DNA of 16,885 nucleotides from Peptococcaceae bacterium (GTDB taxonomy: Bacteria > Bacillota > Peptococcia > DRI-13 > UBA5745): positions 1 to 16,885 of the forward strand of contig JAISDM010000036.1 in NCBI GenBank assembly GCA_031264885.1. Direction: 5' to 3'. Below, in pieces: positions 7,390 through 14,331 of this stretch. A program made the translations under genes and the position numbers. The notes beneath the pieces were generated by a model. It was not told the DNA's origin and made no database searches. It saw nothing but the letters and a program-made list of their open reading frames with translations. How positions within the stretch are numbered: position 1 is the first letter of the stretch; every line of letters begins with the position of its first letter.

Positions 7390-8034
7390 TTATTGAACGG
7401 ATCCCGAACCCGCGCGGCGGTAGAATCCGGGCAGGAGGCGGATCTCGTCCACAGCTTGGACCCGTTTCAGGTCGTTTAAGGAAGCCGCGGGCGCCGCAGT
7501 CGCGGCGTGGCAGTGGGGGCACCGGATTTCAACTTTATCCGGAAACACCCGGAAGTCCAGCCGCGTATTGCCGCAGGCGCATTTCATTTTGCCCATAAAG
7601 TCCAGCGATTCAAGCCAGGACAGCACACCGCTCATAACGGCGAAGTCGCAGTAAAAACCGGGATTGTTATAGTCTCGCAGAATTCCCCCGACGTTTGAGC
7701 CATAAAGCGCCGTCGCCTGGGCGGTTTTTTCGATGGGGCCGGTCAGTCCGATTTCGATATCGGCGCCGCGGCACAAAAGCGGCTTTAATTCTTTGTTCCA
7801 AAGCTCTCTTTTGGTAAAAGCGAAAAGATGCGGCTTCCCGCAAATCAGGCATTCCATTTCTATTAAATAAATATCAGACTCTTCCCATGAGACGGAGAAT
7901 AAACGCGTTCCGCATTTGCAAAAAAACTCCGTCTTTTGGTGATGCCCTATTTTTAATCTGGAAAGGGTGTAATGATCCGTCTTTCCGCATTGAGGGCATC
8001 TGGCCACCATTACGTTCTGAGTCCGAACGATCAC
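7390..8034 (-). CDS. Uncharacterised double zinc-ribbon protein
   Basis: A 214-residue protein that I do not recognise by name. It has paired cysteine knuckles: CPQC (13-16) with CKC (39-41); a middle CLIC (62-65); and a C-terminal ribbon CAC (152-154) with CPHC (172-175). A region between 90 and 145 (GADIEIGLTGPIEKTAQ through VLSWLESLDFMG) looks globular and has no motif I can assign. No membrane segment or signal peptide is evident. The start is a GTG with GAGG seven bases upstream; an ATG at codon 9 is an alternative. Zinc ribbons of this type are common in nucleic-acid-binding proteins, but no specific role can be inferred. It lies downstream of pyrG on the same strand, separated by a palindromic element. 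Confidence 0.75.
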   Translation of the reverse strand: MIVRTQNVMVARCPQCGKTDHYTLSRLKIGHHQKTEFFCKCGTRLFSVSWEESDIYLIEMECLICGKPHLFAFTKRELWNKELKPLLCRGADIEIGLTGPIEKTAQATALYGSNVGGILRDYNNPGFYCDFAVMSGVLSWLESLDFMGKMKCACGNTRLDFRVFPDKVEIRCPHCHAATAAPAASLNDLKRVQAVDEIRLLPGFYRRAGSGSVQ

Positions 8035-8160
8035 GCAAACACCTCTTTATTCGAAATATGTGTTTTTCCACTTAATTCCGCTAATTCTGTATCAAAGTGT
8101 AAAATCCTGCAAGAAAAAGTAATTAATATCGTTTTTTGTATGAATTATGCAGATTATGCA

Positions 8161-8297
8161 CATTCCCCTCCGGGGAGGAGTGGCAGGGGCAGTCTGTATT
8201 GCATTCCCCTCTGACAGAGGGGAATGCAATACAGACTGCCCCTGACGGGGTGGCGCCGCCGGCGAACCACCCCTTGTCCCTTCTAAGGAGGGGAATG
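8161..8297. repeat. Nested palindromic element with a 30-bp perfect hairpin
   Basis: The core 8184-8244 is a perfect 30-bp inverted repeat around a single central base (A8214). Outer ends CATTCCCCTCC (8161) and GGAGGGGAATG (ending 8297) are terminal inverted repeats. The core also contains internal copies of the CATTCCCCTC/GAGGGGAATG end, as if one copy had inserted into another. It begins about 10 nt beyond the pyrG stop, so it would be the 3' end of the pyrG transcript, where it could block exonucleases or stop transcription. No T-run follows. Confidence 0.85.
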
Positions 8298-8307
8298 GCC
8301 GCGCGAA

Positions 8308-9969
8308 TTACGACCGCGGCGGCGCGGCCTCGGTCGTGGCTTCGGTCGCAGCCTCGGCCGCGGCTTTGATCGCGGCTTCGATGAAATCCCGGTACAGAGG
8401 ATGCACGCGGGTGGGGCGGGATTTGAATTCCGGCTGAAACTGGCAGGCCACAAACCAGGGATGGTCTTTTAATTCCACCACCTCGACCAGATTGCCGTCA
8501 GGAGAGAAGCCGCTCAATACCAGTCCGTTCCGCTCCAGGATATCCCGGTAAGCGTTGTTGAATTCCAGGCGGTGGCGGTGCCGCTCCCGGATTTCTCCCG
8601 TGCCGTAAGCCTTATATACCTGGGTGTTGGCTCTCAAATGGCAGGGGAAACTCCCCAGCCGCATACTGCCTGTGTTATCCCAGGGCTTGGCCGGCAGATT
8701 TTTCGAATCGTGTACGAAGCAGGCCACATGATGCGCTTTGTCCGGATGGGCTTCCTCTGTTCCGGCGTCCAGACCGGCCACGCTGCGGGCATATTCTACC
8801 AGCGCCAGCTGCATACCCAGGCAAATGCCCAGAAACGGGATTTTTTGGAGACGGGCATACTCTATCGCCTTGATTTTTCCCTCTAAGGCGCGGTCGCCGA
8901 AGCCGGCCGGCACAAGGATCCCGTGATAGTTCTTCAGGGCCTCTTCCGCGGAACGGCCGTCTTCCAAGTTCCCGGAATAAATCAAATCGATTTCCACCTG
9001 GGCGCCGTGGTAGATGCCGCCGTGTTTCAGCGCCTCACAGACGCTTAAATAGGCGTCCGGCAGGGAAACGTATTTCCCCACCACCGCGATTTTGACCTTG
9101 CGGCTGGCGTAATTGCATTTGCGGACCAAATCCTCCCATTCTTGCATGCGGGGCGGGCTGGCCTCCATCCGGAAGTGCCGCAGGACGATTTCATCCAGCC
9201 CTTCCGTGACCAGAAGCAAGGGGATCTCATACAGATTCTCCACATTGGGAATCTGTATGACCGCTTCCTTCGGCACATCGCAGAACAGAGCCAGTTTTTC
9301 CTCGATTTCCTCAAAAAGGGGCTTGGTTGAGCGGCAAACGATGGCGTCCGGCTGAATGCCGATGCCCCTCAGTTCCTTGACGCTGTGCTGGGTGGGTTTC
9401 GTCTTCGCTTCCGATTCCCCCATAATGTAGGGCACCCAGGTCACATGAATATACATGACGCTGTCGCGGCCCAAATCCCGCCGCATTTGACGAATGGCCT
9501 CCAATATAGGCAAGGATTCGATGTCCCCCACCGTCCCGCCGATTTCCGTAATCAAAATGTCCGGGTGGGTCTCCGTCGCCACCCGGCGGATAGAGGTTTT
9601 GATCTCATTGGTGATGTGAGGAATCACCTGAACCGTCCCGCCCAAATATTCCCCCTGCCGCTCGTTTTTCAGAATGGCGTCATAGACCTTGCCCATAGTG
9701 GAACAGGAATCCTTGCTTAAACTGATGTCTGTGAAGCGCTCGTAATGGCCTAAATCCAGATCCGTCTCGCCCCCGTCGTCCGTGACAAAAACCTCTCCAT
9801 GCTGATACGGGCTCATATTGCCGGGATCCACGTTGATGTACGGGTCGAATTTCTGGTTGCTGATTTTTAATCCGCGGCTTTTCAGAAGCCGCCCCAGGGA
9901 AGCCGCGGTAATTCCCTTGCCTAGAGAAGATACCACGCCGCCGGTTATAAAAATATACTTTGTCGCCAC
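8308..9969 (-). CDS. pyrG: CTP synthase with altered glutaminase-site residues
   Basis: A 553-residue enzyme converting UTP, ATP and glutamine (or ammonia) to CTP. The synthase half is canonical: ATKYIFITGGVVSSLGKG at the start, DPYINVDPG, and GGTVGDIES. The GATase half has the nucleophile loop GICLGMQ (C384) but shows VPAGFGDRALEG where the family has VPGGFG.RG.EG (A355 and A361 replace glycines), and FQPEF where it has FHPEF: Q512 (CAG at 8434-8436) sits at the catalytic His position, while E514 is kept. The tail is alanine/threonine/glutamate-rich low complexity. The GTG start at 9969 is chosen because it gives the family N-terminus and has AAAGGGG upstream; the longer frame to 10041 would overlap the promoter. 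Confidence 0.95.
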   Translation of the reverse strand: MATKYIFITGGVVSSLGKGITAASLGRLLKSRGLKISNQKFDPYINVDPGNMSPYQHGEVFVTDDGGETDLDLGHYERFTDISLSKDSCSTMGKVYDAILKNERQGEYLGGTVQVIPHITNEIKTSIRRVATETHPDILITEIGGTVGDIESLPILEAIRQMRRDLGRDSVMYIHVTWVPYIMGESEAKTKPTQHSVKELRGIGIQPDAIVCRSTKPLFEEIEEKLALFCDVPKEAVIQIPNVENLYEIPLLLVTEGLDEIVLRHFRMEASPPRMQEWEDLVRKCNYASRKVKIAVVGKYVSLPDAYLSVCEALKHGGIYHGAQVEIDLIYSGNLEDGRSAEEALKNYHGILVPAGFGDRALEGKIKAIEYARLQKIPFLGICLGMQLALVEYARSVAGLDAGTEEAHPDKAHHVACFVHDSKNLPAKPWDNTGSMRLGSFPCHLRANTQVYKAYGTGEIRERHRHRLEFNNAYRDILERNGLVLSGFSPDGNLVEVVELKDHPWFVACQFQPEFKSRPTRVHPLYRDFIEAAIKAAAEAATEATTEAAPPRS

Positions 9970-10011
9970 AGATTTACCCCTTTCACAGAACCGGGCACGA
10001 ATGTTTGTCTC

Positions 10012-10041
10012 ATTGTAACTTGAGTTTGTGATTCCCGTCAA
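10012..10041 (-). promoter_or_regulatory. Probable pyrG promoter
   Basis: On the minus strand, TTGACG (10036-10041) and TACAAT (10012-10017) are 18 nt apart. Initiation near 10005 gives a leader of about 36 nt to the GTG start. The initially transcribed bases are not GGGC, so the CTP-sensing reiterative initiation known for Bacillus pyrG is not suggested. Confidence 0.65.
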
Positions 10042-10049
10042 GCCAAAAA

Positions 10050-10188
10050 GGGACTCGTAATTTAGCGTTCGCGTCTATCGAAGACGGGCGGCAGAATGCC
10101 GCCCCTACAGACGCGTCATTCACGGCGCCGTAGGGGCGGCATCCTGCCGCCCGGGACAGACGCGCATTTCCAAATTGCGAATCGCGGC
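10050..10188. repeat. Palindromic MITE-like repeat, longest copy
   Basis: Arms 10085-10108 and 10130-10153 are complementary with one mismatch, around a 21-nt spacer similar to that of copy 1. The homology continues outward on both sides: GGACAGACGCG..TTTCC on the right mirrors TTCGCGTCT on the left. The right end reaches GCGAATCGCGG, which is the complement of CCGCGATTC at 13190. This copy therefore shows the full extent of the element, about 130-140 bp. It fills the gap between the divergent pyrG and carboxyltransferase promoters. Confidence 0.8.
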
Positions 10189-10217
10189 TGCTTTTTTTTC
10201 AATTCGTAGTTTAGCTC

Positions 10218-10266
10218 GGCATCCTTCCCCTCCATCGGGTATTTGCGCCAAATTGCGAATCGCGGC
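10218..10266 (+). repeat. 49-nt promoter-proximal repeat, copy A
   Basis: This segment, from GGCATCCTTCCCCTCC to GAATCGCGGCC, recurs at 14190-14238 with about four differences. In both places a T-run and then a promoter -35 box follow within about 20 nt. The part CAAATTGCGAATCGCGGC is also a direct repeat of 10171-10188, with a period of 78 nt. Confidence 0.8.
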
Positions 10267-10282
10267 CGCCTTTTTTTCTCAC

Positions 10283-10311
10283 TTGAAAAATCCCGCGCTT
10301 ATGTATATGAT
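10283..10311 (+). promoter_or_regulatory. Promoter of the carboxyltransferase-response regulator-codY cluster
   Basis: TTGAAA (10283-10288) and TATGAT (10306-10311) are separated by 17 nt, preceded by a T-rich run (10271-10277). Initiation near 10318 rules out the longer reading frame that begins at 10243. Confidence 0.75.
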
Positions 10312-10365
10312 ATAGGAACAACGAAATTTAAGCGAGCCATAGGCGATGGGGAAAGGATTATGAAT

Positions 10366-11697
10366 ATGAGCGTGAGAACAGTTGGAATTACGGATACAAC
10401 CCTGCGGGACGGACATCAATCTCTGCTGGCTACCCGCATGAAAACGGAAGATATGCTTCCGATTCTGGATAAAATGGATCGGGTCGGTTATCATTCCATG
10501 GAGGTTTGGGGAGGCGCCACATTTGACACCTGTATGCGTTTCTTGAACGAGGACCCCTGGGAAAGGCTGAAGCAAATACGGGCCAAATTGAAAAAAACCA
10601 AGATCCAGATGCTGCTCAGAGGCCAGAATCTGGTGGGGTACCGGCATTATACCGATGATGTGGTGGAGGCTTTCATTCAGAAGGTGGCCTCCTACGGCAT
10701 GGACGTCATACGGATTTTTGACGCGTTGAACGACCCGAATAATTTGATGAAGGCTATGGAGGTTTCCAAGAAGGAAAAAATGCACGTACAGGCCACCATC
10801 AGCTATACCATCAGCCCGGTTCATAATATTGACTATTTTATCGGATTTGCCAGACAAATGAGCGGAATGGGAGCGGATTCCATCTGCATCAAGGATATGG
10901 CAGGCATTTGCAAGCCCTATGACGGCGCCAGGCTGGTGGATGGCATCATCAAAGCGACCGGTCTGCCCGTCCAGATGCACACGCATTATACCAGCGGAAT
11001 GGGCGCCATGCTGTACATGAAGTGCATTGAGGCGGGTGCTTCCGTCATCGATACCGCCGCGTCCGCGCTGGCTCTCTCCACCTCCCAGCCTTCTACCGAG
11101 ACCATGGTGGCCACCCTTCAAGGCACCGAATACGACACGGGTTTGGATTTGAACGCTTTGGCCGAGATCAACGAGTATTTCACCGAGGTACGCACACACT
11201 ATAAGGATGTGGACGTTTCTCCGGCTCAGGTGGACGTGAATGTGCTGAAATACCAGATCCCGGGGGGCATGCTGTCCAATTTTCTGAATCAATTGAAGCA
11301 GGCCAACGCCATCCACCGCTTGGAAGAGGTGCTTGCGGAGGTGCCTAAGGTTCGCGAGGACTTCGGCTATCCGCCGCTGGTTACGCCTACCAGTCAAATC
11401 GTGGGACAGCAGGCGGTGGTGAATGTTTTGGCCGGCCGTTACAAGATGGTCAGCAGTGAGTCGAAGAATTATATCCGCGGACAATATGGAAAAACGCCCG
11501 GCCCTGTCAATCAGGCGCTTCAGGATCAAGTGCTGAAAGGGGAGAAGCCTCTCACCGGCCGCACCGTGGACGGATTGGAGCCCATGATGCCTGAAATCAG
11601 ACGGGAAGCGGGATCTTTGGCAAAATCAGAAGAGGACATATTATCTTACGCGATGTTCCCGCCGGTGGCTAAGGAGTTTTTAACCAAAAGAGGGTAA
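10366..11697 (+). CDS. Biotin-dependent carboxyltransferase subunit (OadA / pyruvate carboxylase B / transcarboxylase 5S type), no biotin domain
   Basis: A 443-residue TIM-barrel carboxyltransferase. Motifs are GITDTTLRDGHQSL (7-20), RIFDALND (116-123), CIKDMAG (174-180) with the Lys (K176) that is carbamylated in the family, and HTHYTSG (205-211) with the metal His pair. The family moves carboxyl groups between oxaloacetate/pyruvate (or methylmalonyl-CoA) and biotin. The protein ends shortly after the barrel's helical extension: there is no Pro/Ala linker or AMKM biotin-attachment site, and no biotin carrier gene lies in the window. It must therefore act with a carrier encoded elsewhere. The exact reaction (oxaloacetate decarboxylation, pyruvate carboxylation or transcarboxylation) is undecided. 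The ATG at 10366 is preferred, with AAGGA eight bases upstream; an ATG six bases earlier is possible. Confidence 0.85.
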   Translation: MSVRTVGITDTTLRDGHQSLLATRMKTEDMLPILDKMDRVGYHSMEVWGGATFDTCMRFLNEDPWERLKQIRAKLKKTKIQMLLRGQNLVGYRHYTDDVVEAFIQKVASYGMDVIRIFDALNDPNNLMKAMEVSKKEKMHVQATISYTISPVHNIDYFIGFARQMSGMGADSICIKDMAGICKPYDGARLVDGIIKATGLPVQMHTHYTSGMGAMLYMKCIEAGASVIDTAASALALSTSQPSTETMVATLQGTEYDTGLDLNALAEINEYFTEVRTHYKDVDVSPAQVDVNVLKYQIPGGMLSNFLNQLKQANAIHRLEEVLAEVPKVREDFGYPPLVTPTSQIVGQQAVVNVLAGRYKMVSSESKNYIRGQYGKTPGPVNQALQDQVLKGEKPLTGRTVDGLEPMMPEIRREAGSLAKSEEDILSYAMFPPVAKEFLTKRG

Positions 11698-11732
11698 TTC
11701 CGAACGTCTAAACAGAAAGAGCGGATGATTTT

Positions 11733-12374
11733 ATGGGAAAAGTCAGGATTGCGATTATTGACGATCAAGGCATTGGCCGTGATATTTTGCGCTCCGGGTT
11801 GGGAAAATACCAGGACATCGAACTGGTGGACGAAGCCGGCGACGGGCAAGGCGCGATTAACATCGCGCGCAAAAAGAACGTCGATGTTATTTTGATGGAT
11901 GTCAATATGCCGGGAACCAGCGGCGTGGACGCCGCTCATATCATCAGGCGGGAATGCCCGGGCATTTCTATCATCGCGATGGTGAACAGCATAGACGACA
12001 ATATCAAGGCGGACATAACGCGGGCGGGTATGGCCGCTTACGCGCTGAAAGACAGCGATATGGAAGAGTTGTCGGCTTTGATTCATGAAATCGCCGAAGG
12101 CGGGTCTTTCTTCGCCGAGCCGTCCAAATCCGCCGTCAAGACCAATTTCCGATGGCGCCGCAAGCAAGAGGAAAAAGAGGGCTTGACCAGCCGGGAGCGG
12201 GAGGTTCTCGTACTGATATCCAAGGGCGAGAATAATAAGGATATTGCCCATACTTTAAATATCAGCGAAAAAACCGTCAAAAACCATATCACCAATATTT
12301 TTCGCAAACTGGATGTGGAAGACCGGACTCAGGCGGTGATTTATGCCATAAAGAATCAAATGGTGGAAATTTAA
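11733..12374 (+). CDS. NarL/FixJ-family response regulator
   Basis: A 213-residue two-domain regulator. The receiver domain (4-120) has acidic residues D10-D11, phosphoacceptor D56 in VILMDVNMPG, and the conserved Lys K106 in YALKDSD. The Thr/Ser switch at the end of strand 4 is not in its usual place: the sequence reads AMVNSIDD, with N85 or V84 there and S86 adjacent. The C-terminal LuxR-type HTH (150-213) is canonical (LTSREREVLVLISKGENNKDIAHTLNISEKTVKNHI). No histidine kinase lies in the window, so it is an orphan here. It starts 35 nt after the carboxyltransferase gene and ends 68 nt before codY, so co-transcription is likely. The ribosome-binding site is weak. Confidence 0.9.
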   Translation: MGKVRIAIIDDQGIGRDILRSGLGKYQDIELVDEAGDGQGAINIARKKNVDVILMDVNMPGTSGVDAAHIIRRECPGISIIAMVNSIDDNIKADITRAGMAAYALKDSDMEELSALIHEIAEGGSFFAEPSKSAVKTNFRWRRKQEEKEGLTSREREVLVLISKGENNKDIAHTLNISEKTVKNHITNIFRKLDVEDRTQAVIYAIKNQMVEI

Positions 12375-12442
12375 CAAATTTGTGTATAGAATCCAAAATC
12401 ATGGAAATACTATCCACAATCATGTTAGGGAGGTGTGGATGT

Positions 12443-13183
12443 ATGGAAATGAACACTTTGATCGAAAAAACCCGTGTACTCCATCAATTGTTGCAGAAAT
12501 CGGCGTCTCAAACCCTGGAATTTGACGGGGCGGCGGAGGAACTGGCCAAGGTTCTGAACAGCGAGGTTTATATCGTCGGACAGCAGGGCGCGGTGCTGGG
12601 TCAGGGCAGATGCCGGAACGTCCGGGGCGGCTTCTTTTTTCCCGGGGAAATTGTGGACGGCAGGCTGAACGCGGACTGCTGCCGCTGGGTGGAGGGATTC
12701 CGCGGAAGCGAGGTCAATCTCCAGCCTGACGGGAGGGATATGCTGTGCATGGTGGCGGTCGCCCAGAACGGCGGCCGGGGCGGCGTCGTGATTTATGCCA
12801 GGGAGAGCCCGGAATACGACGCGGGGGAAGTGCTTTTGGCGGAATATGGCGCCGGTCTCGCCGGAATGCAGATGCAGATCAAGGCCAACGAGCGCATGGA
12901 AAACGACGCCCGCAAAAAAAGCGTGGTGCAAATGGCTTTGGAAGTGTTGTCATATTCAGAATTAGAAGCCGTCAAATATATTTTTAACGCAATTGACGGC
13001 AGCGAGGGCTTCCTGGTGGCCAGCAAGCTGGCCGAGCAATATAAGCTGACCCGCTCTGTCATTGTGAACGCTCTGCGCAAGCTGGAAAGCGCCGGCGTGA
13101 TCGACGCCCGTTCCCTGGGAATGAAGGGCACGTATATTAAGGTCCTGAATCATTTCCTTTATGAAGGATTGGCGCACGTATAA
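12443..13183 (+). CDS. codY: CodY, GTP- and branched-chain amino acid-responsive global regulator
   Basis: A 246-residue protein, close to the usual length of about 260. The N-terminus (TLIEKTRVLHQLLQKSAS) and GAF-type effector domain (to about 150) are followed by the near-invariant CodY HTH region: LSYSELEAVKYIF (169-181), ASKLAEQYKLTRSVIVNALR (193-212) and SLGMKGTYIKVLN (224-236). In Firmicutes CodY represses amino acid, nitrogen and TCA genes while nutrients are plentiful. The ATG at 12443 is chosen because GGGAGGTG lies nine bases upstream; the frame extends further 5' without support. CodY makes the upstream glutamate-forming operon a plausible target, though no strong CodY box is visible there. 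Co-oriented with the response regulator gene. Confidence 0.95.
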   Translation: MEMNTLIEKTRVLHQLLQKSASQTLEFDGAAEELAKVLNSEVYIVGQQGAVLGQGRCRNVRGGFFFPGEIVDGRLNADCCRWVEGFRGSEVNLQPDGRDMLCMVAVAQNGGRGGVVIYARESPEYDAGEVLLAEYGAGLAGMQMQIKANERMENDARKKSVVQMALEVLSYSELEAVKYIFNAIDGSEGFLVASKLAEQYKLTRSVIVNALRKLESAGVIDARSLGMKGTYIKVLNHFLYEGLAHV

Positions 13184-13189
13184 CTTTCA

Positions 13190-13327
13190 CCGCGATTCAT
13201 AATCTGGAAATTCGCGCCTGTGGAGGGCGGGCGGCAGAATGCCGCCCCTACTGCAAACTGCGGTACTTCAATTTGTAATCTGGAAATTCGCGTCTGTCAA
13301 GGACGGGCGGCAGAATGCCGCCCCTAC
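13190..13327 (+). repeat. Tandem left halves of the palindromic repeat (76-nt period)
   Basis: CCGCGATTC begins at 13190. AATCTGGAAATTCGCG is then found at 13201 and again at 13277, and the 24-nt arm appears at 13228-13251 and 13304-13327. Neither unit keeps its complementary right arm, so each forms only the small internal hairpin. The pair fills most of the gap between codY and the ComF-family gene and would be part of any read-through transcript. Confidence 0.85.
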
Positions 13328-13366
13328 AAATCGCGGAACCGGCGCGTCGGAAGGGGCAGGCTGACT

Positions 13367-14185
13367 GTGAAATGGATCCGTTCTTTCGCTCACAAAATGG
13401 GTGATTTGGTTTATCCGGAGACGCAGCCCTGCGCCCGGTGTCAGACATTGGTTCCCGGACCCCGTCATGGGCGGGGATTGTGCGGCGGATGCCTGGAGGA
13501 GATTTTGGACGCCAGGGTCCGGGCACATCCCTGTCCTTTTTGCGGTTTTTTCCGGATGTCCGAAAACGGGCCTTGTCCGGGGCTGTGCGCCGGGGGATTG
13601 GCGCCCCTGGACGGGGTGCTGGCGGCCACGGCTTATAACGGCTTGTGCCGGCAATGGATCCAGAGCCTGAAATACAGCGCGGAAAAAGACCTGGCGCAGC
13701 CCATAGCCCTGGTTATGGCCCGGGTTTGGGCGGCACAGGCGAACGCCCTGGCGGGCCGCTGGAAGGTTCCTTTGAAGCCGGCGCCGTGGCTGACGCCGGT
13801 TCCGCTGCACCCGCTTAAATTCGCGGAACGGGGATTCAATCAGAGCTTGCTGCTGGCTCAGGCTTTGTCGGAACATTTGGGATATCCGGTCAAGGAACTC
13901 TTAATCCGCAGGAATCAGGAGAGCAATCAGGCGGACTTGACGGCGGACCGCCGGAGAATCAATGTCCGGAACGCCTTCGCGCCCGCGCCGGAATGGGCCG
14001 GCCGCGCATTGCCCGGCGACCGGCTGGTTCTGATCATCGACGATATAGTGACCACCGGGGAAACCCTGAAAGCCTGCGCCACCGTTCTGAAAGAAGGCGG
14101 CGCCGCCTACGCGGGCGGTTACACCTGGGCCGGCGGCGGGCGGCAGAATGCCGCCCCTACGGACGCGTCATTCACGGTACCGTAA
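13367..14185 (+). CDS. comF: ComF-family phosphoribosyltransferase with a repeat-derived C-terminus
   Basis: A 272-residue protein. The N-terminus has double zinc-knuckle cysteines (CARC 22-25, CGGC 39-42, CPFC 56-59, then C70 and C74). A type I phosphoribosyltransferase fold follows, with the PRPP loop VLIIDDIVTTGET (221-233) and the family motif FAERGFNQS (152-160). ComF proteins are linked to DNA uptake and to purine or nucleotide salvage; the exact reaction is uncertain. The GTG start at 13367 has GCAGG seven bases upstream; the frame runs back to 13220, but that stretch is the tandem repeat. From about residue 257 the protein is encoded by another copy of the repeat arm (GRQNAAPTDASFTVP), which also brings the stop codon. 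The native end was probably near AGGYTWAGG, so the tail is likely added sequence beyond the fold. Confidence 0.88.
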   Translation: MKWIRSFAHKMGDLVYPETQPCARCQTLVPGPRHGRGLCGGCLEEILDARVRAHPCPFCGFFRMSENGPCPGLCAGGLAPLDGVLAATAYNGLCRQWIQSLKYSAEKDLAQPIALVMARVWAAQANALAGRWKVPLKPAPWLTPVPLHPLKFAERGFNQSLLLAQALSEHLGYPVKELLIRRNQESNQADLTADRRRINVRNAFAPAPEWAGRALPGDRLVLIIDDIVTTGETLKACATVLKEGGAAYAGGYTWAGGGRQNAAPTDASFTVP

Positions 14186-14238
14186 GGACGGCATCCTCCC
14201 CCTCCACCGGGTATTTGCGCCAAACTACGAATCGCGGC
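14137..14238 (+). repeat. Degenerate palindromic repeat overlapping the comF end, plus 49-nt repeat copy B
   Basis: The left arm 14137-14160 is intact, and the spacer GGACGCGTCATTCACGG matches the other copies. The right arm (from 14182, GTAAGGACGGCATCCT) has lost pairing. From 14190 to 14238 the sequence is about 92% identical to 10218-10266. It is followed by TTTTTTT and the next promoter. Confidence 0.8.
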
Positions 14239-14256
14239 CCGAAATTCTTTTTTTCC

Positions 14257-14285
14257 TTGACAGGGGTTCGTAAGTGTGGTAGATT
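14257..14285 (+). promoter_or_regulatory. Promoter of the rpmG-secE-nusG-rplK-rplA cluster
   Basis: TTGACA (14257-14262) and TAGATT (14280-14285) lie 17 nt apart, with a T-rich stretch directly upstream. Initiation near 14292 leaves a leader of about 40 nt before rpmG. Confidence 0.75.
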
Positions 14286-14331
14286 TTATGTGCTATGCGT
14301 CAGAATGCGCATGAATAAAGGAGGCTGAAAG

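Noticed and set aside
9970..10041. 24-codon N-terminal extension of pyrG
   Set aside because: It overlaps the promoter elements and transcription start; the GTG at 9969 has a ribosome-binding site and gives the family N-terminus.
10279..11529. 416-codon minus-strand frame opposite the carboxyltransferase gene
   Set aside because: His-rich antisense shadow of a well-conserved gene; no recognisable domain.
12367..12381. AAATTT-AAC-AAATTT symmetric sequence before codY as an autoregulatory site
   Set aside because: It overlaps the response regulator stop, does not fit the CodY consensus and AT-rich symmetry is easily random.
13201..13327. CRISPR-like array from the repeated GC-rich units
   Set aside because: Only two units, with the spacer also part of the duplicated element, and copies dispersed at other gene borders; no cas genes.
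13220..13366. 49-codon N-terminal extension of comF
   Set aside because: It is translation of the tandem repeat; the GTG at 13367 starts near the zinc-knuckle region as expected.
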